Positions 50,127 to 59,825 of a stretch of DNA of 64,000 nt are shown in pieces. Numbering within the stretch: position 1 is the stretch's first letter; every line of letters starts with the position of its first letter. The notes beneath the pieces are model-generated. The model was not told where the DNA came from. It did no database searches and saw nothing but the letters and a program-made list of their open reading frames with translations. The position numbers and the translations under genes were made by a program. The stretch comes from Nocardia aurea (lineage in GTDB: Bacteria; Actinomycetota; Actinomycetes; Mycobacteriales; Mycobacteriaceae), in the NCBI RefSeq assembly GCF_003123685.1, contig NZ_QCYJ01000091.1, positions 1 through 64,000 of the forward strand, given 5' to 3'.

Positions 50127-51440
50127 TCAGCGCCCGGCCAGTGCCGCCAGGGCCTGCCTGGCGCGGGGTGCGTGCAGCGGCGAGAAATGCGGGTTGATCT
50201 CCAGTGCGGAGGTCAGCGCGGCGGCGGCCTGATCCGCCCGGCCGAGAGCCGCCAGGATCATGCCTCGGTGATAGGCCAGCGACGCGTTGCGCCACCCGAG
50301 CGCCGACGCCCGGTCCGCGTAGCCGATCGCCTCGGCGTCGCGGCCCGCCTTGTGCAGCGACCACGCGAGCACATCCGAGGTGATCACGCTCTGCCTGCGA
50401 CCGAACTCCAGTTCCGCGAACCGCACCGCCTCGGCGGGATCGCCGTGTTCGGCCGCGAGGTGGGCGGCGTCGATATATTCGGTCACGCCCTGTTCCTCGA
50501 GTCGACGGAACCGCTCGGAGATCTCCCGGAAGACGGCGGCCGCCTCCTCCGGACGGCGCGCCGCTTCGAGCAGTTCGCCCTTCTCGATCAGGTATTCGGG
50601 CACGGGCGCGGCGGCGGTCAGCGCTTCGTACTGTTCGACGGCCCCGTCGAGATCCCCGCGAGCCGCGGTGCCCCTGGCCGTCCCTCGGCGCAGCGCCACG
50701 TTGTCCGGGGACGCCAGAAGACCCGCGCGGTACTCGCTTTCGGCCCGATCCAGGTCTCCGGTGTCGAACGCGAGTTCGCCGAGGTGGTAACGGCAGAAGG
50801 CGATCTGGTCGGCGGTGGTCGCCGCGGTGAGCGCCATGCGCAGTGCCGCCGCGGCGTCGTCGGTCCGGCCGTGCAGTTCCAGGTCGTAGGCGGCGCGGGT
50901 GAACGACGGCACGCCCGGTCGCAGGTCGAGCATCCGCTGGACCGCCGCCGTCGCGGCGTCGGCCTCGCCGAGTTGGGTCAGCGCGTCGATCAGGACACCG
51001 TGGGCGTCGGCGCTGCTCGGTCGCAGCGCGAGCGCCCGCGCACCGTAGTCACGCGCGGCCGTGAAATCGTGCAGGGCGTTGGCGAGCGCGCCGAACCCGA
51101 TGAGCGCGTCGGCATTGTCCTGTGGTTTCAGCTCGAGCGAACGGTCCAGGGCGCGTTGGGCCGCGCCGTAGTGCTCCGGATTCGCGGTGATCCGCGCCAG
51201 TTCGACGTAGGCGGCGCCGAGCACTGCCCAACCGGTCGTATTGTCCGGGACCCGATCCAATTGTTGTCTCGCCCGCGTGATCTCCGCGCGCAGGGGTGCA
51301 CTCGGGTCGGCGATGGTCTCGACCGTCGGGGAAACGTCCGGCCACGCGGCGGTGACACCGACGGCGGCGGCGGTCAGCCCGGTGAGCACCAGCAGGACGA
51401 GCAGAGGGGTGCGGAAGACGCGAAAGAGATTTTCGGACAT
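50127..51440 (-). CDS. Membrane-anchored TPR-repeat protein
   Basis: 437 residues from ATG 51440; an open extension to 51488 lacks support. A single N-terminal anchor (PLLVLLVLTGLTAAAVGVTA), then tetratricopeptide repeats from about residue 50 to the end (for example NTTGWAVLGAAYVELARITA, DNADALIGFGALANALHDFT, YGARALALRPSSADAHGVLI, YHRGMILAALGRADQAAAAL). The repeats face outside if the anchor is a type II signal. It lies 76 bp downstream of the DUF4331 gene, a pairing frequent in actinobacteria, and is presumably a partner or assembly factor for it. Confidence 0.82.
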   Translation of the reverse strand: MSENLFRVFRTPLLVLLVLTGLTAAAVGVTAAWPDVSPTVETIADPSAPLRAEITRARQQLDRVPDNTTGWAVLGAAYVELARITANPEHYGAAQRALDRSLELKPQDNADALIGFGALANALHDFTAARDYGARALALRPSSADAHGVLIDALTQLGEADAATAAVQRMLDLRPGVPSFTRAAYDLELHGRTDDAAAALRMALTAATTADQIAFCRYHLGELAFDTGDLDRAESEYRAGLLASPDNVALRRGTARGTAARGDLDGAVEQYEALTAAAPVPEYLIEKGELLEAARRPEEAAAVFREISERFRRLEEQGVTEYIDAAHLAAEHGDPAEAVRFAELEFGRRQSVITSDVLAWSLHKAGRDAEAIGYADRASALGWRNASLAYHRGMILAALGRADQAAAALTSALEINPHFSPLHAPRARQALAALAGR

Positions 51441-51516
51441 CACGGGTCCTCGAGTGGCAGGGGTACGGAGAGGTGCGGGCGGTGACATCGGCTCGATGTC
51501 ACCGCCCGCACGGGGA

Positions 51517-53163
51517 TCAGCCGTTCGACGACGGACTCGGCGCCCGACGCGACCGGCGGCGGATCAGCAGCAGTCCGCCACCCGCGACGAGGACGCCCAC
51601 ACCGACCCCGGCGGCGACGAGCAGCACGGCCGACGTGTCGTCGTCCCCGCTCTGCGGCATCGCGACGGAGGTGTTCGTCGTGTCGGCCGTCGACGAGGTC
51701 TGGCCGACGGCCTTGCCACCGGTGGTCTTGCCCGGTGACGGCAGCGCGACATACGGGAAACTTCCGGAGAACGACGTGTCGTTGGCGTCCACCTTGTCCC
51801 CCGCGGCCAGCGCCTCGACCGGTTTACCGGCCTGGGCCGCGCCGACCATGGCCTGCAAGGCGATATCGACGACGTCGTCGCTCAAGCGACGACCGTTGGG
51901 GAATCCCTGGAGATCCCCGCCGACCACCCCCAGCCGATTCGGCTTCGCCGTCACCGGCACCGACATGTTCAACCGCAGCATCTCCGAGGGCTGGAACGTC
52001 GAGGCCTGCACGTCGGCGTTGAGGATCTGCGAGTTCAGATCCGCCTGGATGGGCGGCGCGCTGCCGTCCAATGTCGGCGCCTTCTTCGCGATTCCGGTGA
52101 GGAAGATCTCCACCAGGTCGTTACGCGGGCCCGCGGGCGCGGGCACCTTGTAGAGCGCCTCGATCAATGTCGGCAGTTCGGGATCGGTGACCCGGCGGAC
52201 CACTTCGGGAATGGTCGCGTCCTTGCTCGGCGACAGGCTGTTGAAGGCGTCCTTCAGCGCCACCGGGACGACCACCTCGTTCACGAGCGGGTTGCCCAGT
52301 CGCGACACCTGCACGAACTCGCCGACCGATGTGGCCGCGCCGGGGGTGAGTTGCAGTGTTTTGCGCTCGGTGTCGCTCCACACGCCGATCACCGGATTGC
52401 GGGTCGCGTCGTTGCGCAGCGCGAGATCGCTTTTCGGTACTTGCAGCACCACGGTGTTGACGTTGGACGCGGCCAGTGTGTCGGTGCCGACCTCGGACAG
52501 ATCCCCGCCGTAGAGCAGGTCGAACACCCGCAGATCGAGGAAGAACGGATCCTCGGCGGCGCCGACGTAGGCGGTTCCGCCGCCCGGCAGACTCGTCGTC
52601 GCCTGTTTGCGCAGCGCGTCGTAGTCGGGCATCGACGCCTGCCCGGTGTAGGACGGCGCCACTCGGCCGTGCGCGATCGGACGCCAGTCGTCGGCGCCCT
52701 GGCTGACCGACACCGTGTAATTCTGCCGGAACAGCAGATTCTCGTCGTCGAGACCGGTCACCGGGCCGTTGTTGTAGAGGAAGGTGGTGCCACCGCGCCG
52801 ATCGTCGGTGGTGAAGTTGACGCGGTAACTGAGATTCGGCTTGCCGTTGCCGTCGTTGTCGATATTGATGTCGTAGTTGGCGTCGGTGGCCCAGGGATAG
52901 AAGTTCGGTCCGCCGTTGGGCTCCTGGAGCCCGAACCAGTTGGCGACGATCGTCACCGTATCCGGTTTGTCGGGACTGACGAACGCGTACACATCGGTGT
53001 TGTCCACCGCCGGATCGGCGGCGACGAGGGGCGCTTCGCGGTGGCTGGACGCGCCCGCGACCGGCAGCGCGGGGCCGCCGACGGTCGCGAACGCGATGGC
53101 GGCGACACCCGCGAGGACGCCGACGGTACGACGACGGGCGCCGTACCGAAGTTGACGAGACAT
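51517..53163 (-). CDS. Secreted DUF4331 protein with C-terminal membrane anchor
   Basis: 548 residues. Basic N-terminus and signal peptide (AGVAAIAFATVGGPALPVAG), then ASSHREAPLVAADPAVDNTD and VYAFVSPDKPDTVTIVANW, the DUF4331 signature (S-S-H-R-E-A-P and DxxDxYxF). A Ser/Thr-rich stalk follows (STADTTNTSVAMPQSGDDD), then an anchor helix LLVAAGVGVGVLVAGGGLLL and basic tail. The family is exported and of unknown biochemical role. GAAGGAAT precedes the start. First of the leftward set DUF4331-TPR-HD-GYP. Confidence 0.88.
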   Translation of the reverse strand: MSRQLRYGARRRTVGVLAGVAAIAFATVGGPALPVAGASSHREAPLVAADPAVDNTDVYAFVSPDKPDTVTIVANWFGLQEPNGGPNFYPWATDANYDINIDNDGNGKPNLSYRVNFTTDDRRGGTTFLYNNGPVTGLDDENLLFRQNYTVSVSQGADDWRPIAHGRVAPSYTGQASMPDYDALRKQATTSLPGGGTAYVGAAEDPFFLDLRVFDLLYGGDLSEVGTDTLAASNVNTVVLQVPKSDLALRNDATRNPVIGVWSDTERKTLQLTPGAATSVGEFVQVSRLGNPLVNEVVVPVALKDAFNSLSPSKDATIPEVVRRVTDPELPTLIEALYKVPAPAGPRNDLVEIFLTGIAKKAPTLDGSAPPIQADLNSQILNADVQASTFQPSEMLRLNMSVPVTAKPNRLGVVGGDLQGFPNGRRLSDDVVDIALQAMVGAAQAGKPVEALAAGDKVDANDTSFSGSFPYVALPSPGKTTGGKAVGQTSSTADTTNTSVAMPQSGDDDTSAVLLVAAGVGVGVLVAGGGLLLIRRRSRRAPSPSSNG

Positions 53164-53345
53164 GAGATTCCTTCGATCGATGCGACAATCCTGCGCGGCG
53201 CGCAGTCGAGCACGGTCTGTCGGAAGTGTTGGCGGGCAAGGCTGTCCGCAATTCGCATTGCGTCTTCGAGCCTCGGTGAGCGTTTATGGAGACCGTGTCA
53301 CCAATGGTGTACGTCGGCCCCGTCCCGTCGCATCGGTCGATCGAC

Positions 53346-54143
53346 CTATCCGCGGTCCTGTTTCGACGGCGTGAGGAGCACGTACGCGTAGTTGTGGTCC
53401 AGGTCGTTCTGCGGCACCAGCGACACCACTTCGGGTTCGAAGCCGTGCGCGACCGCCACCTGCCAGAACGCGTCGATCGGAAAGATGGTCTGCGATGCCA
53501 GATTTCGGGCGTAATTGCGTTTGTGCGGTGCGCGGTCGGCGTTGTCGCGGTATTTGATCTGCACGAACATCACCCCGGAGGGACCGAGCAGTTCCGCGGC
53601 GATGTCGAGGATGCGGCGCGCGTACTCCTGCGAGGGCAGCAACTCGATCACGTACAGGCACAGGAACAGGTCGCACGATCCCGGGCCGATCCGTTCGATG
53701 GCCTCCTCGGGAGCGGCGACGTCGATCAGGACCGGCAGGAACGGTGTCTCGCACACCGCCCGGGTACGGCTCTCGCATTCGTCCAGGCTGGCCTGCACGA
53801 CGTCGACGGCGATGAAACGATCCGCGTGCGGCGCGAAGGCGACGGCGTTCGCGCCGCCGCCCGATCCCCACTCCACGACCGTGCCGATCGTCGGTTCCCG
53901 GTCCAGCACCCGCGCCAGTTTGCCGAACAGGGCGAAATGGTCACGCCCGACCTGTTCCCACTGGTCGGGGATGCCATCGCGCCAATGGGAGTTACCTTCC
54001 CAGGCCCGATCCGCGCGCGCCGACCAGTATTGCGTGGCCTCGGCGATCACGCGCTGTTCGGAAAATTTCGGCCCGATCCGGTCGAGGACATCCCGCCCGC
54101 GTGCCCGCAACCGCCGAACCGCATCCCCCGACCGGTCCTTCAC
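53346..54143 (-). CDS. Class I SAM-dependent methyltransferase
   Basis: 265 residues. VVEWGSGGGANAVAFAPHAD is motif I (ExGxGxG), FIAVDVVQASLDECESRTRA gives the acidic residue after strand 2, and GSCDLFLCLYVIELLPSQEY is motif IV. An N-terminal helical region (YWSARADRAWEGNSHWRDGI) precedes the domain. The SQTIFPIDAFWQVAVAHGFE segment near the end is where substrate contact usually lies. Small-molecule or sugar methylation is plausible, but nothing in the neighbourhood identifies the acceptor. Confidence 0.82.
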   Translation of the reverse strand: MKDRSGDAVRRLRARGRDVLDRIGPKFSEQRVIAEATQYWSARADRAWEGNSHWRDGIPDQWEQVGRDHFALFGKLARVLDREPTIGTVVEWGSGGGANAVAFAPHADRFIAVDVVQASLDECESRTRAVCETPFLPVLIDVAAPEEAIERIGPGSCDLFLCLYVIELLPSQEYARRILDIAAELLGPSGVMFVQIKYRDNADRAPHKRNYARNLASQTIFPIDAFWQVAVAHGFEPEVVSLVPQNDLDHNYAYVLLTPSKQDRG

Positions 54144-54532
54144 CGCATACCTCTCAGTTCACTACCTCTTCGATGCGGCGCGTACCCCTCCGGTACCGGA
54201 ACAAGCGCGTCATCCACCGTGCAGAGGCTGACTGTAGCTCGAGTTCCGCTCCGCGCGGGATTCCCCGGGCAGCTCGCCCGCGCCGGTATCCCGCGTGATG
54301 GCCCACACGCGCGCGCCGTGAGCAAGCCGGATCTTTTTCGGGCTCCGGGCGAACACCGGGTGATCATCACTGTCCGGTTCGTGACGGTTCGCGGACCGGT
54401 AGGTGAAATGGCAGTGCCGGGAACGATGGCGGGCTGCGGAGCCTCGGCGACGGGATCTACGACCTCGGCTGGTTCGCCGCGGCGGGACGCCGGATCCGAG
54501 GTCCCGTCGCGGCGGAACAGCCGTGCCGTCGA
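54144..54532. other. 389-bp region without a convincing gene
   Basis: It should contain the methyltransferase promoter at the left. Open frames exist in several phases (as expected at this GC content), but none has a ribosome-binding site or recognisable protein. No repeats or clear hairpins were seen. Confidence 0.5.
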
Positions 54533-54943
54533 TCAGCTCGCGACGTCGAGAACCCAGACGACGCCGAAGCGGTCCTTCAGCATTCCGTAGGCGGGCGCCC
54601 ACTGTGCCGGACCGATCGGGACGACGACGGTGGCTTCCTCGGACAGCCCTTTCCAGTACTCGGTGACCTCCTCGACGGTGTCGCCGCGCACCGAGACGAA
54701 CACCGAATTCACGCCCTGGTCGTAGGGCATCGCCGAAGGAACGTCGTAGGCCATGACGTGAAAGCCGTTGTCGGCCAGCACTTGACCCCACATCACCTGT
54801 ACCGCTTCTGGGCCGTCCTCGGCCGCGCCCGCGTCCCCGTAGGTGACTGCGGCGAGGTCGCCGCCGAAAACGGACCGGTAGAACTCGAGCGCGGCCCTGG
54901 CATCACCGCGGAAGTTGAGGTGTGTGGTGGTGGTGACGGACAT
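54533..54943 (-). CDS. VOC-superfamily protein, PhnB-like
   Basis: 136 residues from the second ATG of a pair (54943), 7 nt after AGGA. THLNFRGDARAALEFYRSVF is the opening strand and helix of PhnB-type glyoxalase/bleomycin-resistance folds, with HVMAYDVPSA and VFVSVRGDTVEEVTEYWKGL following. MLKDRFGVVWVLD is the typical C-terminal strand. Single cupped-barrel domain that dimerises, cytosolic; function of such PhnB-like proteins is mostly unknown. It is divergent from the WYL regulator at 55076, which may control it. Confidence 0.88.
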   Translation of the reverse strand: MSVTTTTHLNFRGDARAALEFYRSVFGGDLAAVTYGDAGAAEDGPEAVQVMWGQVLADNGFHVMAYDVPSAMPYDQGVNSVFVSVRGDTVEEVTEYWKGLSEEATVVVPIGPAQWAPAYGMLKDRFGVVWVLDVAS

Positions 54944-55075
54944 CATCGATTCCTGTCGTCGAAGGGATATTTCCCGGCGTGATCACCGGCCCGTGTCGCC
55001 GTCGCGGCGACACGGGACCACGCTCGCAGCGGAAGAGGCCAGGATGTGTCCGCTACTCGGGGCAGTATCGGAGAT

Positions 55076-56131
55076 GTGCCGAAGACGTCCGCGCGACTGC
55101 TGTCGCTGCTCTCACTGCTCCAACTGCGCCGTGACTGGCCGGGCGCGTTGCTGGCCGAACGTCTCGACATCAGTCCGCGCACCGTGCGCCGCGATGTGGA
55201 CCGGCTGCGCGAACTCGGCTACCCGATCGTGGCGAGCAAAGGCCCGGACGGCGGGTACCGGCTCGCGGCGGGAACGGAACTCCCGCCGCTGCTGTTCGAC
55301 GACGAACAGGCCGTCGCCCTCGCCGTCGCCCTCGGGACCGCGGCGGTGAGCGGCGCCGGTATCGAGGAAGCCGCGGCCCGGGCGCTGGAGACGGTACGAC
55401 AGGTCATGCCCGCGCGGTTGCGCCACCGCATCGACGCGGTCCACTTCGCGACCGTGCCTCGCCCGTCCGACTCGCGGGCCGACGCTACCGTGCTGATGGC
55501 GGTGAACGCGGCGGTCCGAGCCCGCGAAGTGCTGCGTTTCGAATACACCCCCGTGTCGACGACACGCGCGGACGGCCACCAGACGGCAGCACCGCGTCGA
55601 GTGGAACCCCATCGCGTTCTCACCCGGGATGGTCGCTGGTATCTGCTCGCGTGGGATCTCGATCGCGACGACTGGCGTATCTTCCGCGCGGACCGGATCG
55701 TGCCGCGCGTTCCCACCGGCCCGCGTTTCACCCCGCGCGAGGTGCCGGGTGGGGATGTCGCCGCATTCGTGACCGGCAGATTCAAGGGGTCCGACGGCGC
55801 GGGTGACTGGCCGTGCCTCGGTGAGGTGATCCTCGAACTGCCCGCGTGCACCGTCCTGGAATTCTCCCGCGAGGCCGTCGTCGAGGAACTCGGCCCGCAC
55901 CGCTGCCGGATGGTCCTCGGCTCGTGGTCCTGGCCCGGTCTGGCAGCCGAAATCGCCAGGTTCGACGCCGATTTCGAGATCGTCGGTCCGGCCGAACTCA
56001 CCGCCGCGTTCGCGGACCTGGCCCGCCGCTTCGCCGACGCGGCGGCCGACAGTCGGGCACCGATCCGGGCGCTCAGCCGAAACTCATCACCGCCCCCGAC
56101 CCAGATTTCGCGGCGTGCACGAAGAACATGA
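55076..56131 (+). CDS. WYL-domain transcriptional regulator (HTH_11)
   Basis: 351 residues from GTG 55076. The N-terminal HTH is ARLLSLLSLLQLRRDWPGAL, then LAERLDISPRTVRRDVDRLR, followed by the wing KGPDGGYRLAAG. The WYL domain shows RRVEPHRVLTRDGRWYLLAW (W-Y-L) and DDWRIFRADRI. WYL regulators sense nucleic acids or nucleotides, and this YafY-like subgroup typically governs a divergent PhnB-like or glyoxalase gene, exactly as here (132 bp between starts). Its 3' end overlaps the convergent gene at 56073 by 59 bp. Confidence 0.9.
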   Translation: MPKTSARLLSLLSLLQLRRDWPGALLAERLDISPRTVRRDVDRLRELGYPIVASKGPDGGYRLAAGTELPPLLFDDEQAVALAVALGTAAVSGAGIEEAAARALETVRQVMPARLRHRIDAVHFATVPRPSDSRADATVLMAVNAAVRAREVLRFEYTPVSTTRADGHQTAAPRRVEPHRVLTRDGRWYLLAWDLDRDDWRIFRADRIVPRVPTGPRFTPREVPGGDVAAFVTGRFKGSDGAGDWPCLGEVILELPACTVLEFSREAVVEELGPHRCRMVLGSWSWPGLAAEIARFDADFEIVGPAELTAAFADLARRFADAAADSRAPIRALSRNSSPPPTQISRRARRT

Positions 56132-56543
56132 CCAGCTCTTTGTAGTTCTCCCCCAGGTAGCCCAGGCCGATTTCGTCGCCGTCGCGTTTCCAGACCGGCG
56201 GATAGATATCGCGTTCATCCATGTCGACGGCGTCGAAATGCGCGGCGAGCGTGGCGAACGGTGTGGACTTCAATGTCACCGCGGTGGCACTCACCAGCGA
56301 CGGCGACCACGCGAAGAGCTCCCCGTCCGCGCCGAGCGCTTCCCCGTCGAAGAACAGATCGATGCCGACCCCGGCCCGCGTGAACAGATAGTCCAGTCCG
56401 GCCCATGCCTTGTCGATGTATCCGCTGAGTTCGCACTCACCGGAGTCGCTCTCGTGCAGCAGTTCCCACGCCGACTCCGGTTCCGCGACCAGTCGCGCGA
56501 GTTGCGCTTCCGTCACCGCGGTGAACGATACGACCATACCCAT
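56073..56543 (-). CDS. DUF1877 (YfbM-like) protein
   Basis: 156 residues from ATG 56543. MGMVVSFTAVTEAQLARLVA, then SGYIDKAWAGLDYLFTRAGV, LKSTPFATLAAHFDAVDM and DIYPPVWKRDGDEIGLGYLG follow the YfbM pattern (MGM-x2-x-Y/F, D-K-AW-x-L-x-x-LLT, YxNWxxDxx-like region). A cytosolic protein of unknown biochemical role, widespread in bacteria. Its stop lies inside the 3' end of the convergent WYL gene, a 59-bp overlap; no terminator separates them. Confidence 0.8.
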   Translation of the reverse strand: MGMVVSFTAVTEAQLARLVAEPESAWELLHESDSGECELSGYIDKAWAGLDYLFTRAGVGIDLFFDGEALGADGELFAWSPSLVSATAVTLKSTPFATLAAHFDAVDMDERDIYPPVWKRDGDEIGLGYLGENYKELVMFFVHAAKSGSGAVMSFG

Positions 56544-56744
56544 GCGACGACACTTCCGATCTCCGTGCTCGAGCCGATATACGCCCGCACGGTATCGCCC
56601 GTGACCGACAGAATTTCCGAACACCACGGACGGCTGGACCGGACCCGACTCCCTGTCGACCCGCGCCCGCGCCACGCCGCGCCCCGGAGCACACCACCGC
56701 ACGTCTGCGACTCGCCGCGATCAGGTCGCCGCCGGTCTTCGGAA

Positions 56745-58265
56745 TCATCGAATGTTGTGCGCGCGTTCCCCGGACGCCCGGTCCGCGGAATCGTCGGTGA
56801 CCGCACCGTCCGCCACCGCATCGAGGTTCGGACGCCGGGCGGGAAGGAACCAGCACAGGGCGATGCCGAGCGCGGCGACGGCGGCGAACACCGCTGTGGC
56901 GGTGCGGAGATTGGCGACGAAATGCGCGAGGTCCACCGGCCCGATCGCGCCGAGGGTTCCGTCGATGGCGGCGCGGCGCGCGGATTCGCTCAGACCCGCG
57001 GTGCCCAGGGCAAGGGCGAGGGCGGAACTGACCAGGGTGCCCAGGTTCTGCGAAGTCGAGCGCAGGCCGTTGGCGATGCCGCGGCGGGCGGTGGGGGCGG
57101 CGAGCATCAGGGCGTTGGTGCTCGGTGTCATGAACAATCCGTTGCCCGCGCCGATGACGAACAGGAACGGTGTCACCGCCCAGAGCGAATTCGCGTCGTC
57201 GGTCATGGTGGCCGCCAGACCGACCAGGCCGATCAGACTGGCGGCCATACCCGTCGCGGTGAGGATTCTCGGGCTGTAGCGCGTGGTCAGGGCGGCGGTC
57301 AGTGCGGCGGCGACCACGGTGCCGAGCGCGACGGGCGCGACCATGACTCCGGCCCGCACGGGTGTCAATCCGCCCGCCTGCCCGTAGAGCGAGACGAGCA
57401 CGACCACCGCGTTGGTGGCGACGGCGTTGGCGATCACGGCCGTCATGGCGACGGCGATCGTCGGAAGCCGGAAGAGCCCGACATCGATCAGTGGATGTTC
57501 GCGCCGCCGCTGGACGACGACGAACACCACGAGAAGAGCCACCGCCGCGATTCCGCACACCCGCACCAGGCGGGGGTCGGCCTCTGCCGTCGTGGTCAGT
57601 GCCAGCACGGTCGCGGTCAGCGCGAGTGTGGACAGGGCCGCGCCCGCGAGGTCGAAACGTTCACGCCGCCTGCGAGTTCGGTCCGGGCGCGGAATGAACA
57701 GCAGCGACATCACCAGGGCGAGCAGCCCGATCGGCGCGCAGACCAGGAAGAGTCCGCGCCAGCCGAGCAGCGCGGTGGCCGCGCCGCCGACGACCGGACC
57801 CGCGACCTGCGCGGTCGCCGCGATGGTGACGTTCCAGCCGAGCGCCCGGCCGAGGTCGGCGGCGGGAAAGGTGTCGGTGAGCAGCGCGGTGTTGTTGGTG
57901 ACGCAGGCCGCCGCGCCCATACCCTGCAATATCCGCGCCACGATCAGCATCTGCGGTGACACCGACAGCGCGCACAGGCCGGTGGCCAGGGTGAACAGCG
58001 CCAGGCCCGCCAGGTACAGGCGGTGGCGGCCGATGATGTCGGCGAGTCTGCCGAACACCAGGATCAGCGCCGTGGTGACGAGCAGATAGCTGAGCAGGAT
58101 CCAATTGGCCTGTGCGGCATCGGCTCCCAGCTCGCGCGCGATAGTCGGCAAGGCCACGCTCAGCCCGCTGATATTGAGGAACACCGCGACGACGCCGATG
58201 CTGGTCGCCACGAAGACACGCCAGGGGCGGGCGGTGGCAGGCGCCCCCGGACCGACTGCCCGCAC
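56745..58265 (-). CDS. MFS transporter, DHA2 (EmrB/QacA-like) family
   Basis: 506 residues. VFVATSIGVVAVFLNISGLS opens helix 1, GRLADIIGRHRLYLAGLALF is the family motif A between helices 2 and 3, and LQGMGAAACVTNNTALLTDT is motif C-like. About fourteen membrane segments in all. Members use the proton gradient to export drugs or metabolites. It begins 3 bp after the stop of the dihydropyrimidinase-like gene, so the two are one leftward transcript behind IclR-boxes 7 and 8. It may import the cyclic amide or export a product; direction cannot be judged. Confidence 0.88.
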   Translation of the reverse strand: MRAVGPGAPATARPWRVFVATSIGVVAVFLNISGLSVALPTIARELGADAAQANWILLSYLLVTTALILVFGRLADIIGRHRLYLAGLALFTLATGLCALSVSPQMLIVARILQGMGAAACVTNNTALLTDTFPAADLGRALGWNVTIAATAQVAGPVVGGAATALLGWRGLFLVCAPIGLLALVMSLLFIPRPDRTRRRRERFDLAGAALSTLALTATVLALTTTAEADPRLVRVCGIAAVALLVVFVVVQRRREHPLIDVGLFRLPTIAVAMTAVIANAVATNAVVVLVSLYGQAGGLTPVRAGVMVAPVALGTVVAAALTAALTTRYSPRILTATGMAASLIGLVGLAATMTDDANSLWAVTPFLFVIGAGNGLFMTPSTNALMLAAPTARRGIANGLRSTSQNLGTLVSSALALALGTAGLSESARRAAIDGTLGAIGPVDLAHFVANLRTATAVFAAVAALGIALCWFLPARRPNLDAVADGAVTDDSADRASGERAHNIR

Positions 58266-58268
58266 GGG

Positions 58269-59732
58269 TCAGGCCCGGTAGCGACGCAGGTAGACGCCGT
58301 GCGGTTCGCCGACGACCCGGCCCGCACGGCAGATGTGATGTCCGCGCAGGAACACATCGGTCACCCTGGCGCTCATGTCGAATCCCTCGAAGGGTGTGTA
58401 TTCCTGGGCGGAGTCGGAATCGCCCGCCCGCACGGTCCATTGCGCGTCGGGGTCGACGAGCGCGATATCGGCGTCGAATCCGACGGCGATATCGCCCTTG
58501 GTGGTCAGGCCGTAGCGTTGCGCGGGAGTCCACGAGGTGAGTTGCGCGATCCGCGAGAGCGCGAGTCCGCGTTTGCGGCCCTCGCCGACCAGGCCGGGCA
58601 GCAGGTATTCCGCGCCGCCGAAACCGGATCGGGCCGCGAACACGTCCTCGCGGTCGTCGCCGAATTTCTGTTCGTCGCGGCAGCACGCGTGATCGCTGAC
58701 GACCCAGTCGATCTCCCCCGCGAGCAGATGCCGCCACAGCGCCTCGACATCGGCGCGTTCACGCAGCGGCGGGTTGACCTTGCCGCCGATGCCGTGCGCG
58801 GTGTCGACGTCGGCGAGCAGGTGACCGATGGTCACCTCGCGCCGGAAATCCACGTCGGGAAAGGCCGACGCCATCCGCAGCGCGGAATCGACGGCCTCGG
58901 CCGAGGTCAGGTGCAGCAGATTGATGCCGGCGAGTCCGGTCTCGTGGGCGAGGTAGGAGGCCATGGTGATCGCCAGACCTTCCGAATGCGGCGGTCGCGA
59001 CGCGCTGTAGGCGCGCAGCCCGGTGAGTACACCTTCGCGTTCGACCATTTCGGTGTAGGCGGCCATGATCTCGGCGGTCTCGCAGTGCAGCGACAGCGAG
59101 ATCCGGTCGCCGAAGCGGGCGCGGGCCCGTGCGAGTGCGCGCATGACGAATTCGAAATGCGCGAGGTCGTAGCGTTCGCCGGGGCCGATCATCAGGAATT
59201 CGGCCTGGTCGTCGGAGCGCCCGTGGAGGCCGTGGCCGCCGTAGAACATGAAGATCTTGAACGAGGTGATGCCGAATTCCTCGACCAGCGAGGGGATCTC
59301 ATCGATATGTTCGGCGGTCATCGGGGCCAGGTGCAGGGCGTAGTCGACGAAGGAGCGCCCCGCCATCGCCTCGAGCGCGATCGGCACGAAGTCCCGGTAG
59401 GGACCACCCCGGTCCAGGTAGTAGCGCCCGGTCCGCATATAGGTGAGCGAGGTGGTGACCCCGCCCTGCGCGCACGCGCGGCTCTCGCTGTCGGCGTCCT
59501 CGGCCAGATCACGGTAGATCCCCCAGTGCTGGTGGGCGTCCACGACTCCGGGAAACGCGAGCAATCCCTCGGCGTCGAAGACCCGTGCCCCGTTCGTCGA
59601 CGGGAGATTCTCGCCGACGGCACTGATCCGGCCGCCGGCTACCGCTATGTCGACGGGCTCCGGAGCGTCGGTGGTGGGGTCGCCCGGGCGCACCACGCGG
59701 GCGTTTCGAATCACCAGATCGGTCTGCGACAC
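58269..59732 (-). CDS. Dihydropyrimidinase/hydantoinase/dihydroorotase-like amidohydrolase
   Basis: 487 residues from GTG 59732. PGVVDAHQHWG has the metal-binding His67-x-His69, SFKIFMFYGG carries Lys159 (the carboxylated bridging Lys of the family), and LSLHCET, INLLHLTSAEAVD and WVVSDHACC supply the remaining His and Asp ligands. So the binuclear metal centre is complete. Such enzymes open cyclic amides or imides (dihydropyrimidines, hydantoins, maleimide-type imides). Two IclR-boxes upstream link it to the regulon. Hydrolysing a maleimide formed from an oxidised pyrrole ring would make sense there (inference). Confidence 0.85.
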   Translation of the reverse strand: MSQTDLVIRNARVVRPGDPTTDAPEPVDIAVAGGRISAVGENLPSTNGARVFDAEGLLAFPGVVDAHQHWGIYRDLAEDADSESRACAQGGVTTSLTYMRTGRYYLDRGGPYRDFVPIALEAMAGRSFVDYALHLAPMTAEHIDEIPSLVEEFGITSFKIFMFYGGHGLHGRSDDQAEFLMIGPGERYDLAHFEFVMRALARARARFGDRISLSLHCETAEIMAAYTEMVEREGVLTGLRAYSASRPPHSEGLAITMASYLAHETGLAGINLLHLTSAEAVDSALRMASAFPDVDFRREVTIGHLLADVDTAHGIGGKVNPPLRERADVEALWRHLLAGEIDWVVSDHACCRDEQKFGDDREDVFAARSGFGGAEYLLPGLVGEGRKRGLALSRIAQLTSWTPAQRYGLTTKGDIAVGFDADIALVDPDAQWTVRAGDSDSAQEYTPFEGFDMSARVTDVFLRGHHICRAGRVVGEPHGVYLRRYRA

Positions 59733-59742
59733 CTTGCACTCC

Positions 59743-59759
59743 GTTTCTCTCTGCGAAAC
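59743..59759. promoter_or_regulatory. IclR-box 7 (GTTTC-TCTCTGC-GAAAC)
   Basis: Perfect arms, 10 bp upstream of GTG 59732. Binding here would probably block the ribosome-binding region or the early transcript. Confidence 0.72.
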
Positions 59760-59825
59760 TCTATTTCCGCAACATGATCGTTTCAGTCGAATGAGCAGTT
59801 GGTCAATGTCTTATGTCATCGGAAT

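Noticed and set aside
48477..51485. 1002-residue open frame on the plus strand
   Set aside because: It is antisense to the HD-GYP/LuxR and TPR genes, both of which have clear family motifs; its translation is Arg/Gly-rich noise.
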